Origin: Sutcliffiella cohnii
GTDB taxonomy: Bacteria; Bacillota; Bacilli; Bacillales; Bacillaceae_I
Direction: 5' to 3'
Length of the DNA: 64,000 nt
NCBI RefSeq assembly: GCF_002250055.1
Contig: NZ_CP018866.1
Location: forward strand, 2,410,501 to 2,474,500
This document shows positions 26,673 to 35,404 of the stretch, piece by piece. The position numbers and the translations under genes were made by a program. The notes beneath the pieces were generated by a model. It was not told where the DNA came from. It was given only the letters and a program-made list of their open reading frames with translations, and searched no databases. Positions within the stretch are counted from its first letter, which is position 1. Each line of letters opens with the position of its first letter.

Positions 26673-26816
26673 ATGAATAAAAATGATGGAAAAGATATGC
26701 GTAAAAATGCTCCTAAAGGGAACAATCCTGGGCAACCGGAACCTTTAAGTGGTTCCAAAAAAGTGAAGAATAGAAACCATACAAGGCAAAAAAACAACCC
26801 ACACCACGGTATGTAA
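26673..26816 (+). CDS. sspP: Small acid-soluble spore protein P
   Basis: 47 residues: [20 protein letters not shown], then [20 protein letters not shown] and NNPHHGM. The [23 protein letters not shown] block is almost identical to B. subtilis SspP. Minor spore-core protein. GGAGGG lies before ATG. In B. subtilis sspO and sspP are adjacent; here a small minus-strand gene separates them. Confidence 0.93.
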   Translation: MNKNDGKDMRKNAPKGNNPGQPEPLSGSKKVKNRNHTRQKNNPHHGM

Positions 26817-26828
26817 TATAAAATAAAG

Positions 26829-26870
26829 AAGTAATTCCTCCTTCTATAAGCGATGAAAGAGGAATTACTT
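26829..26870. terminator. Bidirectional terminator between sspP and the gerPF-like gene
   Basis: 12-bp perfect stem AAGTAATTCCTC / GAGGAATTACTT with an 18-base loop, followed by T- or A-rich bases on each side. Confidence 0.7.
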
Positions 26871-26894
26871 TAAAATAACAAGAAAGTTGATTAA

Positions 26895-27140
26895 TCACTC
26901 TTGGTCCGCAACTTCTGACACGGAATCTTCATTTATCGTCAGAGATCTACTTTTTCTTGAAACATTGACCATACTACACTTAGTATGTGTATTTATATAG
27001 TCTCCAGAGTTACTACCTCCTGCACCTACAATTCCGTCCTCTATTGAAATTGGTGCAACTTTAAAAATGTTACCAAAATTAATAATTCCACCTTCTACGT
27101 TTTCAATAACTATTTGATTTATCAAACAGGCCATTTTCAT
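26895..27140 (-). CDS. Spore germination protein, GerPA/GerPF family
   Basis: 81 residues from the ATG of MKMACLINQIVIENVEGGII, chosen because AAGGGA lies just before it. The core IINFGNIFKVAPISIEDGIVG, then GAGGSNSGDYI, matches the GerPA/GerPF family (INxGxxxxISPxS and G-x-G-x-x-N-x-G-D). GerP proteins are coat components that let germinants pass to receptors. B. subtilis has a full gerPABCDEF operon; here only this single gene is present, so it is a stand-alone paralogue. Ends in TGA, rare in this window. Confidence 0.8.
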   Translation of the reverse strand: MKMACLINQIVIENVEGGIINFGNIFKVAPISIEDGIVGAGGSNSGDYINTHTKCSMVNVSRKSRSLTINEDSVSEVADQE

Positions 27141-27193
27141 CACATCCCTTACGATAAAATATGAAAGGAACAAAAGCTTGTATAGGTATGTGA

Positions 27194-27682
27194 CTATCTT
27201 ATTTCATAAAATCGTCTTAAATATATCTCCCACTTTTCCATATCAAGTTTTTTTAAGCAATTATGTTGCATATATTCTTTTTTCCATTGGCGCTTCTTCT
27301 GTTCTACTTTATTTGCTTGAATGCTACTTTCATTTAATATTTGTGCACGTAATAAGTTAATTTTAGACTGGTCATCAGATTGAAAGGTCCAAACCTTTAG
27401 TTGTCTTATTGTTCTTCTAACAAAATTAAATACCGGAATTATTAATAGTAACGCTAGGAAGAAATAAATAACTTTGTTTAATAAGTAAAAAACTATAACA
27501 GTAATAGAAACGATAAGCATGTGACTGAAAATAGAAAGTTTATTTAATACTATTCGCTGTTGTGCTTCTTTTTCATTTGATAATTTATCCATTTTACAAT
27601 GAACACAATATAATGATATATACTCCCCGTCCGTTAGCCGTTCTGAAAGCTTCTTTTTATGCTTAGTACAATATAATTCCAA
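27194..27682 (-). CDS. Membrane protein with N-terminal zinc-ribbon-like motif
   Basis: 162 residues from a TTG after GGAGG. The first 30 residues hold C-x3-H ... C-x2-C (LYCTKH then LYCVHC), a small metal-binding knot. Residues about 48-88 are two membrane helices (LSIFSHMLIVSITVIVFYLL and YFFLALLLIIPVFNFV). The last 70 residues are a basic cytoplasmic tail. I do not recognise the family. Neighbours are spore genes, but no link is proven. Confidence 0.6.
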   Translation of the reverse strand: MELYCTKHKKKLSERLTDGEYISLYCVHCKMDKLSNEKEAQQRIVLNKLSIFSHMLIVSITVIVFYLLNKVIYFFLALLLIIPVFNFVRRTIRQLKVWTFQSDDQSKINLLRAQILNESSIQANKVEQKKRQWKKEYMQHNCLKKLDMEKWEIYLRRFYEIR

Positions 27683-27686
27683 ATGA

Positions 27687-27824
27687 TCTATCCTCCAAGG
27701 AAATGGTTATTTTGATTATAACGGAAAAACTGTGCTCGATACAACGAAATTACCTATGTTTAAAACAGGAGTAACGCGAGAAAAGATTGATGAAACTTTA
27801 AACAAAAAACACCTCTATCCATAA
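27687..27824 (+). pseudogene. C-terminal gene fragment of unknown family
   Basis: A plus-strand frame opening just after a TGA gives SILQGNGYFDYNGKTVLD, then TTKLPMFKTGVTREKIDETL and NKKHLYP, ending in TAA. It has no start codon with a ribosome site. The composition (balanced, with a plausible helix and strand pattern) looks like the end of a real protein cut off from its 5' part. An imperfect hairpin (27808-27838) follows as a former terminator. Family not recognised; chance cannot be ruled out. Confidence 0.35.
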
Positions 27825-28044
27825 AGGATAAAGGCGTTCCCTATTAGAAAGAGGAAATAGGAATGTGTAAGGAGTAATCAATGGTTATGCAGGAAACCTT
27901 GGTACTTCCTCCTTTCTCTATTAATCTATTAATTTTTTTCTATTTTGATACAACGTTTGTCTCAATTTATTAAATTTGTACTTTCAACTAACTTTACATA
28001 TTTATCGATCTTTTTGAAAAAAATAATAGAAAAGGAGGAAAAAA

Positions 28045-28200
28045 ATGTCATCATTTACAAATGATTATTTACTAGAGTTATTTCTAGATCATCTAGATGT
28101 GCCCGAGGATTATCCTTTGCAGCTCGATGAGTTTTATTGGTTATATCGGCAATTTGAAAGCATGGTTGTTAATAACAACTTCTTTCCTTGGTCTTATTAA
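28045..28200 (+). CDS. Small acidic protein of unknown function (51 aa)
   Basis: MSSFTNDYLLELFLDHLDVP, then DYPLQLDEFYWLYRQFE and a VVNNNFFPWSY end. It is acidic and aromatic, has no membrane segment, and is preceded by an excellent AAAGGAGG at 6 bases, which makes it a credible gene. Codon use looks ordinary. An imperfect hairpin follows (28211-28237). I do not know the family. Confidence 0.65.
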   Translation: MSSFTNDYLLELFLDHLDVPEDYPLQLDEFYWLYRQFESMVVNNNFFPWSY

Positions 28201-28232
28201 AAACATGAAAAAGGGCGCTAAATTGATGCGCC

Positions 28233-29024
28233 TTAATCTTTATACATCGTTAAATCTTTCGTACGATAGCTTTCTGGCGTACTAATAGAAATTAATTGAT
28301 CTTGTGTCATTTTATTTTTAATACGGTCAGCTAAACGTTCTCCATAACGCTTCGTTAAGTCGGCTGGATGAATATTGGACGTAAAAATAATACTTTTTCC
28401 TTGTCGTTGATTTAAAATAGAATATAACGTTTGGTCAACCCATTCGCTAATTCGTTCCACTCCTAAATCATCTAGTATTAACACGTCTACTTCTGCGACT
28501 GCTTTCATAAATTTACTCTCGGAATATCCTGCATCTTTTTCCCAGGAAGCTACAATTGTATCCATTAATTTAGGAACGTCAAAAAACATTGCCGTAAGGC
28601 TAGCGTCTTTTATTAATTTATAAAGGCCCACCGCTAAATGAGTTTTACCTCTTCCAGTACGACCATAATAGTATAAATTTTCACTTCCAGTAAATCGATC
28701 AATATAATCAAGCGTTCTTTCTAGTGCCTCTGCTTGACTTTCATAATTCACTTGAAAGTTTTCAAGTGTTGCATTTTCTAATTCATGTGGGATAATACAG
28801 AACTGTTCAAAGAACTTTAATCGTTTTTGCTTTTCAGCCTCTAGCGTTTCATTAGCAAGCCTACAATCACACTCATTCTCTATTACTTGCCATTGCCCTT
28901 TATTTTCCCCACCTAAAATTTGCATTTTCACTCTTTTAACTTCTCGATTACATTTAGGGCATATTTTTGAAGATAAAACTTCCATTTTCCCCATGTTACC
29001 AATTAAGTTACCTATTTTTTGCAT
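28233..29024 (-). CDS. DnaC/IstB-like AAA+ ATPase (helicase-loader type)
   Basis: 263 residues. N-terminal Cys cluster CPKC ... CDC (residues about 20-55) looks like a zinc motif; the AAA+ core has Walker A YYGRTGRGKTHLAVG near residue 122, Walker B DVLILDDLGVE near 180 and sensor 1 IIFTSN, then an arginine-finger region (ERLADRIK). This is the architecture of phage and conjugative DnaC-like loaders of DnaB-type helicase. No phage gene is next to it. It is not the chromosomal DnaI, whose N-terminus differs. GGAGGTG before ATG. Its chromosomal role is unknown. Confidence 0.8.
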   Translation of the reverse strand: MQKIGNLIGNMGKMEVLSSKICPKCNREVKRVKMQILGGENKGQWQVIENECDCRLANETLEAEKQKRLKFFEQFCIIPHELENATLENFQVNYESQAEALERTLDYIDRFTGSENLYYYGRTGRGKTHLAVGLYKLIKDASLTAMFFDVPKLMDTIVASWEKDAGYSESKFMKAVAEVDVLILDDLGVERISEWVDQTLYSILNQRQGKSIIFTSNIHPADLTKRYGERLADRIKNKMTQDQLISISTPESYRTKDLTMYKD

Positions 29025-29152
29025 GACTTACACCTCCAAGGCAACTAATTTTATTTGATATCCAATTATAAATAAAACGGTTATCTAGTGCAATTATAAA
29101 CTTTTTATGTATAATAAAACAAGGATGTTAAAATCAACGGAGGGAAAAAGAA

Positions 29153-29584
29153 ATGCTTAATGGTTGGTTTTTATGGTTTATTTTATTTTGGGTCGTCACT
29201 ATGATTGGCCTTTTAGCAATCGGTGGCTTTTTTATGTTTCGGAAATTTTTGAAAAGAATGCCAAAAGAGGATGGAATGTCAGAACTAGATTGGCAAGATT
29301 ATTATATAAAGAAAACAAAGCATTTATGGCCGACAGACTTAAAATTATTACTTGAAGAACTAGTTGAACCTGTTCCAGAACTTTTTAGAGATATTGCTAG
29401 ACAAAAAATCGCTGGGAAGATTGGCGAATTAGCATACAATGAAAAGGCCAAAAAGATTACGAAGGATCATGTTATTAAAGGATACATAATTGCAACTCCT
29501 AAGAGAGATCACAAATTTTTAGTGAAAAAATTAAACGAACAAAACATCGATATTACACCGTATAAGCAATATTTTCCACAATAA
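29153..29584 (+). CDS. yneK: DUF2621 membrane-anchored protein YneK
   Basis: 143 residues. Residues 4-30 are one membrane helix (WFLWFILFWVVTMIGLLAIG), and the rest is a cytoplasmic helical domain (MSELDWQDYYIKKTKHLWP ... FLVKKLNEQNIDITPYKQYF). Size, order and neighbours match B. subtilis YneK. The domain from residue 45 resembles the PCP_red group of protochlorophyllide-reductase-like tails (ARQKIAGKIGELA). Role unknown. GGAGGG before ATG; convergent with ccdC. Confidence 0.82.
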   Translation: MLNGWFLWFILFWVVTMIGLLAIGGFFMFRKFLKRMPKEDGMSELDWQDYYIKKTKHLWPTDLKLLLEELVEPVPELFRDIARQKIAGKIGELAYNEKAKKITKDHVIKGYIIATPKRDHKFLVKKLNEQNIDITPYKQYFPQ

Positions 29585-29607
29585 GGACCTAATAGTAGGT
29601 CCTTATT
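29580..29607. terminator. Bidirectional terminator between yneK and ccdC
   Basis: 12-bp perfect stem AATAAGGACCTA / TAGGTCCTTATT with a 4-base loop. Confidence 0.75.
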
Positions 29608-29626
29608 GTGTTTCTATAAGGGCAAC

Positions 29627-30100
29627 TTAATGAGAAACATTATGTAAGCTTCTTTCTAATTTCTTATATTTTAAAAGCATTGCTATTCTCCATGGGACAA
29701 TCATTCCAAAAGCTAGTATCCAAAACATTCCTGCTAATTCTCCAATATCAAAATGGGCACTAAATACTATTTTAGCTACGATCCTAATAGCTAACAACCC
29801 TAGCAATATAAAAAGAAAAGCCTTCGATCTTTTCATGAAGATTTGATCATTTTTAATTTCAAAATTTGATGTTTTAATAAGAAAGATAGAAAAAATGAAT
29901 CCTACTAATAAAGCCTCTATTATTTGTAAAGGTGCCACTCGAAATGGGGGAAATAAAAACATTAGTGCGCCTGTACTCATAAAAAAAGGTGGAAGTATAA
30001 TTTTTTTCACACTAGAAGGTCTATTAGCTAATTTTAATCTTAAAAAATAAACGGCTATTGCCATTAATATAGCTAAGGTTGTTGGTAATATCGTTGTCAT
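29627..30100 (-). CDS. ccdC: CcdC family membrane protein (YneJ)
   Basis: 157 residues from the ATG of MTTILPTTLAIL, which has AGGTG at a proper distance. Five membrane segments, with KANR/KLANRPSSVKKIILPP after the first. Position as third gene after ccdA and yneI is as in B. subtilis ccdABC. B. subtilis ccdC is not essential for cytochrome c synthesis and its function is unknown. The gap of about 105 bases to yneI holds a hairpin, so this gene may be expressed by readthrough or separately. Confidence 0.88.
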   Translation of the reverse strand: MTTILPTTLAILMAIAVYFLRLKLANRPSSVKKIILPPFFMSTGALMFLFPPFRVAPLQIIEALLVGFIFSIFLIKTSNFEIKNDQIFMKRSKAFLFILLGLLAIRIVAKIVFSAHFDIGELAGMFWILAFGMIVPWRIAMLLKYKKLERSLHNVSH

Positions 30101-30149
30101 GTCGTTCACCTAAACTTTCTGTTATGTAACAATTATCATAAACAAAAAA

Positions 30150-30191
30150 AGAAAAAAAAGATACCATCTACTATTAGAAATATAGATGGTA
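30150..30191 (-). terminator. Hairpin terminator after yneI
   Basis: 9-bp stem TACCATCTA / TAGATGGTA with a 12-base loop; on the minus strand it is followed by CTTTTTTTTCTTTTTTTG. It stands between yneI and ccdC. Confidence 0.7.
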
Positions 30192-30205
30192 GTTGTATTG
30201 TGTTG

Positions 30206-30568
30206 TTATTGTCCAAGTACACGCTTCACAGCTTCTATTACACGATATTCATCGAACGGTTTAACAATGAAATCTTTGGCACCGGCTTCTATTGCTTCTA
30301 CTATTAATTTTTGTTGCCCTAAAGCGGAACACATAATGATTTTTGCATCTGAATCTTCTTTTATAATAGCACGTACTGCTTCAATTCCATTCATATGAGG
30401 CATTGTAATATCCATCGTAACGAGATCCGGCTTTAACTCTCGATATAGTTTAATAGCTTGCTCGCCATCCGTACCTTCACCCACAACATTATATTTCCCT
30501 TTCGTTAAAATGTTAGTAAGAGTTAATCTCATAAATTTCGCATCATCAACAACTAACACATTCGACAC
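30206..30568 (-). CDS. yneI: CheY-like single-domain response regulator (YneI/CcdB)
   Basis: 120 residues, receiver domain only. Phosphorylation site Asp53 in DLVTMDITMP, acidic pair Asp8-Asp9, switch Ser/Thr in MCSALG and Lys103 in FIVKPFD: all conserved. There is no output domain. B. subtilis has the same gene inside the ccd operon (CcdB), not needed for cytochrome c maturation there; the partner kinase is unknown. Starts at a GTG after GGGGGA. Confidence 0.9.
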   Translation of the reverse strand: MSNVLVVDDAKFMRLTLTNILTKGKYNVVGEGTDGEQAIKLYRELKPDLVTMDITMPHMNGIEAVRAIIKEDSDAKIIMCSALGQQKLIVEAIEAGAKDFIVKPFDEYRVIEAVKRVLGQ

Positions 30569-30600
30569 TGTAGAAGTTCCCCCTATGCAACAACAAAAAA

Positions 30601-31323
30601 TTAAAAACCAGTGAAACCACCTGTAATTCTTGTAAAGAAGACGATGATTTGCGTCATCATATCAAAAAACAGCATAATACCTACGATAATCATAATCGTT
30701 CCACCGAATTTCATAATTTTCACATGATGCTTTCGAATCCAATTCAATCTTCCTATAAAGAAAGATAATATAAAGAAAGGTATAGCAAAACCGAGTGAAT
30801 AGAAAATCATGTAAATCATACCAGACCCTGGATTTGATGCAGCAAGTGATAAAACTGCTACTAATATTGGTCCAGTACACGGAGTCCAACCAGCTGCAAA
30901 CGCTAATCCAATTAATGTACTACCAAAATAGCCAGAAGGACGGTTTTTGAAACTAAACTTTTTATCCTTCATTAGGAATTTCGGTTGAAAAACTCCTAGA
31001 ATGACAAATCCTAAGAATATGATTAATATCGCTCCAATTTGGCGAATTAGCGCATTATATTCTCTAAAAAATTGGCCAAAGAATGAAGTACTATATCCTA
31101 GCGCAACGAAGATTAAACAAAATCCTAGTAAGAAAAATAACGTATGTAAAATACTCCTTTTTTGAAGCATACCTTTTTCTTCTTTAATATCACTAACTGA
31201 CATTCCTGTTATGTACGATAAAAATGCAGGATATATAGGAAGCGTACACGGTGAAATAAACGATAAAAATCCAGCTCCAAACGCTAGAAATAAATTTATG
31301 TCAACAGTAGAATCACCAGTCAT
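30601..31323 (-). CDS. ccdA: Cytochrome c biogenesis thiol transporter CcdA
   Basis: 240 residues, six membrane helices, the DsbD-beta fold. Both redox Cys are present in the conserved helices: [15 protein letters not shown] (about 20-34) and [13 protein letters not shown] (about 140-152). CcdA carries electrons from cytoplasmic thioredoxin to outward-facing thioredoxin-like proteins such as ResA and the YneN type for cytochrome c haem attachment and spore cortex synthesis. AGGAGGG before ATG. First gene of the ccd unit. Confidence 0.94.
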   Translation of the reverse strand: MTGDSTVDINLFLAFGAGFLSFISPCTLPIYPAFLSYITGMSVSDIKEEKGMLQKRSILHTLFFLLGFCLIFVALGYSTSFFGQFFREYNALIRQIGAILIIFLGFVILGVFQPKFLMKDKKFSFKNRPSGYFGSTLIGLAFAAGWTPCTGPILVAVLSLAASNPGSGMIYMIFYSLGFAIPFFILSFFIGRLNWIRKHHVKIMKFGGTIMIIVGIMLFFDMMTQIIVFFTRITGGFTGF

Positions 31324-31518
31324 TTTTTTCCCTCCTTGTAAACAACTATTACTATCTTATCAAATTATATAGATTTTATCGCCTACTAAGTATTTAAATT
31401 TTTTGACAAACTAATGACATACTATTAAAAATTGGTATAAATATGGAATAAATAGTTTTAATTATTTCCAATTATTTAGTATAATAATATTACCTAAAGA
31501 GGGAAAGGAACTAGAACA

Positions 31519-31683
31519 TTGACAAACAAAGATGAAATGCTACTTACCTTAATTGAAAACAAACGTTCCGAGCTGCTAGAAGTAGTCAAAAAAAAGGGAA
31601 TGTCCTCGTCCACTACGTTAAAAATTAGTCAAGAGCTAGACTCTCTTCTAAACCAATACAATCAATTTGTTATTACTAAATAA
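31519..31683 (+). CDS. Spo0E-family aspartyl-phosphate phosphatase
   Basis: 54 residues from a TTG after AAAGAGGGAAAGG: TNKDEMLLTLIENKRSELLE, then VVKKKGMSSSTTLKISQELD and SLLNQYNQF. The helix pair with the SQELD signature is that of Spo0E, YisI and YnzD. These small proteins remove phosphate from Spo0A~P and so delay sporulation. It is isolated, divergent from ccdA and convergent with the ABC exporter pair. TATAAT at 31481-31486 region may be its -10. Confidence 0.85.
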   Translation: MTNKDEMLLTLIENKRSELLEVVKKKGMSSSTTLKISQELDSLLNQYNQFVITK

Positions 31684-31715
31684 AACCGATAAAATGTTTC
31701 AAATTATAAATAAAA

Positions 31716-31755
31716 GGGAACTGTTACTTTTCGTATACAGCTCCCTTCTTTATTT
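31716..31755. terminator. Bidirectional terminator between the Spo0E-like gene and the ABC exporter
   Basis: Stem GGGAACTGTTAC / GTATACAGCTCCC with one mismatch and one bulge; T-rich tails on both strands. Confidence 0.65.
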
Positions 31756-31807
31756 TACAGAGTAATCTACAAATGATTGTTTTATCTAGTTGTAGATAAA
31801 CTGATAT

Positions 31808-33604
31808 TTATTGATTTCCTACTACAGTTTTTAAATTTTCTGCATTTCCATTTTGTAATAAATACATTTTATAATATAAACCTTCCTTGCTTAATAATTG
31901 TTGATGTGTACCTCTTTCCACTATTTCACCTTGGTGTAACACTAAAATTTGGTCTGCATCTTGAATAGTAGATAAACGGTGAGCAATGGCGATCGTCGTT
32001 CTTCCTTTTCTCATTTTTTCAAGAGCAACTTGAATTGCATCCTCTGTTTCCGTATCAATATTAGCTGTTGCTTCATCTAGCACTAGAATTTTAGGTTGAG
32101 TTGCAATAGTTCTAGCGAAAGCAATGAGTTGACGTTGCCCGCTTGATAATGTCGACCCTCTTTCCACTACTAGCTCTTCATATTTTTGTGGTAATTTTTC
32201 TATAAAATGATTTGCTTGCACAAAAGAAGCTGCTTGCTCCATTTCCTCATCCGTTATATTTAAATTATGCAATCGGATATTATGCTTGATCGTACCGTAA
32301 AATAAAAATGGATCCTGTAAAACTAATCCCATTTTATGACGAAGCTCTTCATCATTTATTTCTTTAATAGAAGAACCATCGATTAAGATGTCACCTTTTT
32401 CTATCGAATAAAACCTCATTAACAGATTTATAATAGAACTTTTTCCGCTTCCAGTATGTCCAACAAGGGCAATCGTTTCACCTGGATTCGCCGTAAATGA
32501 AATGTTTTTTAATACATCTCGTTTCCCATCATAAGAAAACGTTACATTTTTAAACTCAATTTTTCCATCGGTTATTCCATTATGTTCTGTCCCTATTTTA
32601 GTTGGTGCCAGCTCTGTTTCATCTAACACTTCAAAAACTCGGGATGCAGAAACAATTGCTTGTTGGTATAAGGACAATCTCATCATCATGTCATTTACTG
32701 GTTCAAAGAAACGACCGAGATAGTTAACAAAAGCGTATAAAACACCTAATTCTATCGGACTATTCAACGAGTTAAAACCAAAGAAACTTAATACTAGCAT
32801 AAGAGCAAAAATGTAAACTAGATCAATTGCAGGACGTAACAATAATCCGTCTAATTTAATATTTTTTAATCCAGCTTGATAATGCCCTTCATTAATATCT
32901 TCAAATTCTTTTCTCAAACGTTTCTCTTGTCGGAATACTTGAATGATGGACATACCTTGTAAACTTTCATTCAGTTTCGCATTCAATTGACTTAACCTCT
33001 CCCGTAAATCTGCATAGTAACGGGAGCTAAAATGACGATACGTTGCCATGATGGAAAATATTATCGGAATAATCAATAAACAAAACAGCGCTAATTGTAC
33101 ATTCAAGTAAAACATTGCAATGAAAATACCTAGTAGCAATACAATGTTTTGTACAAAAGTGGATATAACACTTACAAACATATCTTTAATTGCTTCTGTA
33201 TCATTCGTAACACGGGAAACAATACTTCCACCCGGTGTTTTATCAAAAAACTTTAAACCTAGCTTCTGTACTTTTGAAAAAACATCAATACGTAGCTCTT
33301 GAATGATATTCAAGGAGATTTCTTGAAACTTTAATAGTTGGAAATATTGAAAAACTACTTTAGCGATATGAACACTAATATAAACAATTGCTAACGTTGC
33401 AATTGGTCCCGTTTCAATATTTCTTGGCTGTAAATAATCATCAATAAAGATTTGTATTAATAATGGTCCTACAATTTCTCCTAAAGTAGCAAATAATAAT
33501 AACGAAAAAGCGATAACAAATTGTTTCTTATGATTAGATCCATACGACAAAAGCCTCTTTAATACCGCTCTTTGCTCTTTCGCTGATATAGATTGATTAT
33601 TCAT
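31808..33604 (-). CDS. ABC exporter half-transporter, BmrD/YheH-like
   Basis: 598 residues from the ATG of MNNQSISAKE, which has GGAGG 8 bases upstream. A six-helix exporter membrane domain (about 30-320), then an ATPase domain: Walker A GHTGSGKSS, Walker B ILVLDEATANID with the catalytic Glu, H-loop AIAHRLST. The signature motif is LSSGQ, not LSGGQ. With its partner's Asp after Walker B, this builds one degenerate and one active ATP site, the pattern of heterodimeric exporters such as BmrCD. Likely drug efflux. It follows the partner gene by four bases. Confidence 0.88.
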   Translation of the reverse strand: MNNQSISAKEQRAVLKRLLSYGSNHKKQFVIAFSLLLFATLGEIVGPLLIQIFIDDYLQPRNIETGPIATLAIVYISVHIAKVVFQYFQLLKFQEISLNIIQELRIDVFSKVQKLGLKFFDKTPGGSIVSRVTNDTEAIKDMFVSVISTFVQNIVLLLGIFIAMFYLNVQLALFCLLIIPIIFSIMATYRHFSSRYYADLRERLSQLNAKLNESLQGMSIIQVFRQEKRLRKEFEDINEGHYQAGLKNIKLDGLLLRPAIDLVYIFALMLVLSFFGFNSLNSPIELGVLYAFVNYLGRFFEPVNDMMMRLSLYQQAIVSASRVFEVLDETELAPTKIGTEHNGITDGKIEFKNVTFSYDGKRDVLKNISFTANPGETIALVGHTGSGKSSIINLLMRFYSIEKGDILIDGSSIKEINDEELRHKMGLVLQDPFLFYGTIKHNIRLHNLNITDEEMEQAASFVQANHFIEKLPQKYEELVVERGSTLSSGQRQLIAFARTIATQPKILVLDEATANIDTETEDAIQVALEKMRKGRTTIAIAHRLSTIQDADQILVLHQGEIVERGTHQQLLSKEGLYYKMYLLQNGNAENLKTVVGNQ

Positions 33605-33608
33605 CGAA

Positions 33609-35360
33609 TTAACCTCCATGCTCTACAAGAGATTCTAGCTGTTGGCGATGGTACATATCTTTATACCATCCTTCTTCTTTCATTAACTCATCATGTGTAC
33701 CTATTTGGACGATTTTTCCTTCATCTAGAACTAAAATGATGTTCGCATGTTGTATCGCGCTTAATCGATGAGAAGTAATGATAGTCGTTTTACCTAGCCG
33801 CTCTCTTTTTAATGCACTTAAGATGGTTTCTTCCGTTTTTGCATCTACCGCCGAGAGTGAATCATCTAATATTAATATTTCCGGATTCATTAAAAGTGCT
33901 CTTGCAATAGAAATTCTTTGCTTTTGACCTCCTGATAAAGAGACTCCTCTTTCTCCTACTATCGTTTCGTACCCTTCTGTAAACTGTACAATGTCTTCAT
34001 GTATATTAGCTAATTTTGCTGCATTGATAATATCGTTATAAGATGCAGTCGGCACCGCAAATGAAATATTATCACTTACTGTAGAAGAAAAAAGGAAATG
34101 ATCTTGCGGTACATAACCAATAGCCTGCCTCAAATAATCTAATTGAAAATATTTAATCGACTGATTGCCGATCGTTATTTCTCCATCATATCCATCAAAT
34201 TCTCTAATTAATAATTTTAAAAGGGTTGTTTTACCGCTTCCCGTTTTCCCAACGATACCTAACGTTTCACCTTGTCGAAGTTGGAAATGTATATTTTCTA
34301 AAACAACTTCCTTCTTTGTAGGATAATAAAAATCTTTAAGGTTGTATTCTATATCCCCTGTCGGAATAGTTGCTTTTGCATCTTTAATGTCTTCAATATC
34401 TACTTCTTCTTTTAATAATGCCGTTACTCGATCATAGGAAGCTCTTCCACGCTCTACAATATTGAATAGCCAGCCGAAAGCTAACATTGGCCATACTAAT
34501 AGTCCTAAATAGGTCGTAAATGCTACTAGCTGTCCTATTGTCATTTCTTCATTTACTACAAAATAAGATCCAAAGGAAACAGCTAAAAAGAAAGAAATTC
34601 CAACGATTAGTCCGATTGTTGGATCGAACAAAGAATCAATTTTCGCGACTGTAATATTTTTCTTCACAACATCATTAGACTGTTTTTCAAATTCTTCAAT
34701 ATCTTCCTTCTCTTGTCCAAACGTTTTAATTACTTTTATTCCATTTACACTTTCTTGAACTTTATCATTCAAACTAGAAAATGCAGCCTGTGCTTTATGA
34801 AAAGTTTTATGTAAAAGTGTTCCATAATAATTAGTAGATATCGCCATGAATGGTAATGGTATTAAACAGATTAAAGTGAGTTTCCAACTAATGGTTGTTG
34901 CCATTGCAATAATAACAAACCCACCAGTCATAACAGAATCGACTAATGTTAGTACTCCTGCCCCGGCAGTTTGTTGAATGGCTTGAATGTCATTTGTTGA
35001 ATGCGCCATTAAATCTCCAACTCTTTTCCGTTGATAAAAGTTGGGAGACATTTTTGTAAAATGTTTATATAAATTGTTCCGTAATAACCGCGCTAATCGG
35101 ACGGATGCACCAAAAATCATTATTCTCCATAAATATCGTAGTCCGTAAACTACTAATGCAGAAATTAATAAGATTAGCATTAATTGAACGAGTAAAGTTG
35201 TTGTAACTTGCCCGTCAGCAATAAAATCAACTGTTTTCCCTACTATCATCGGCGGTACAAGTTCTAATAAAGCTACAAATGCTAAAAGAATTACTCCAAA
35301 AGCATACGCTTTTTTCTCTGATTTAAAGAACCACCATAAATCTTTAAAAACGCTCATCAT
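33609..35360 (-). CDS. ABC exporter half-transporter, BmrC/YheI-like
   Basis: 583 residues, six-helix membrane domain then ATPase: Walker A GKTGSGKTT, signature LSGGQKQR, and Walker B ILILDDSLSAVD with Asp in place of the catalytic Glu. This is the degenerate subunit of the heterodimer, as in BmrC. YVPQDHFLFSSTVSDNI is the Q-loop. First gene of the pair; GGGGGAG before ATGATG. A palindrome TTTCTAATTTTTAGAAA stands about 50 bases upstream. I saw no BmrB-type leader peptide, which in B. subtilis gives antibiotic-responsive attenuation. Confidence 0.88.
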   Translation of the reverse strand: MMSVFKDLWWFFKSEKKAYAFGVILLAFVALLELVPPMIVGKTVDFIADGQVTTTLLVQLMLILLISALVVYGLRYLWRIMIFGASVRLARLLRNNLYKHFTKMSPNFYQRKRVGDLMAHSTNDIQAIQQTAGAGVLTLVDSVMTGGFVIIAMATTISWKLTLICLIPLPFMAISTNYYGTLLHKTFHKAQAAFSSLNDKVQESVNGIKVIKTFGQEKEDIEEFEKQSNDVVKKNITVAKIDSLFDPTIGLIVGISFFLAVSFGSYFVVNEEMTIGQLVAFTTYLGLLVWPMLAFGWLFNIVERGRASYDRVTALLKEEVDIEDIKDAKATIPTGDIEYNLKDFYYPTKKEVVLENIHFQLRQGETLGIVGKTGSGKTTLLKLLIREFDGYDGEITIGNQSIKYFQLDYLRQAIGYVPQDHFLFSSTVSDNISFAVPTASYNDIINAAKLANIHEDIVQFTEGYETIVGERGVSLSGGQKQRISIARALLMNPEILILDDSLSAVDAKTEETILSALKRERLGKTTIITSHRLSAIQHANIILVLDEGKIVQIGTHDELMKEEGWYKDMYHRQQLESLVEHGG

Positions 35361-35404
35361 TTCTCCCCCAGATGTTCTTTTTCACTCATAATATTTTAGC
35401 AAAT

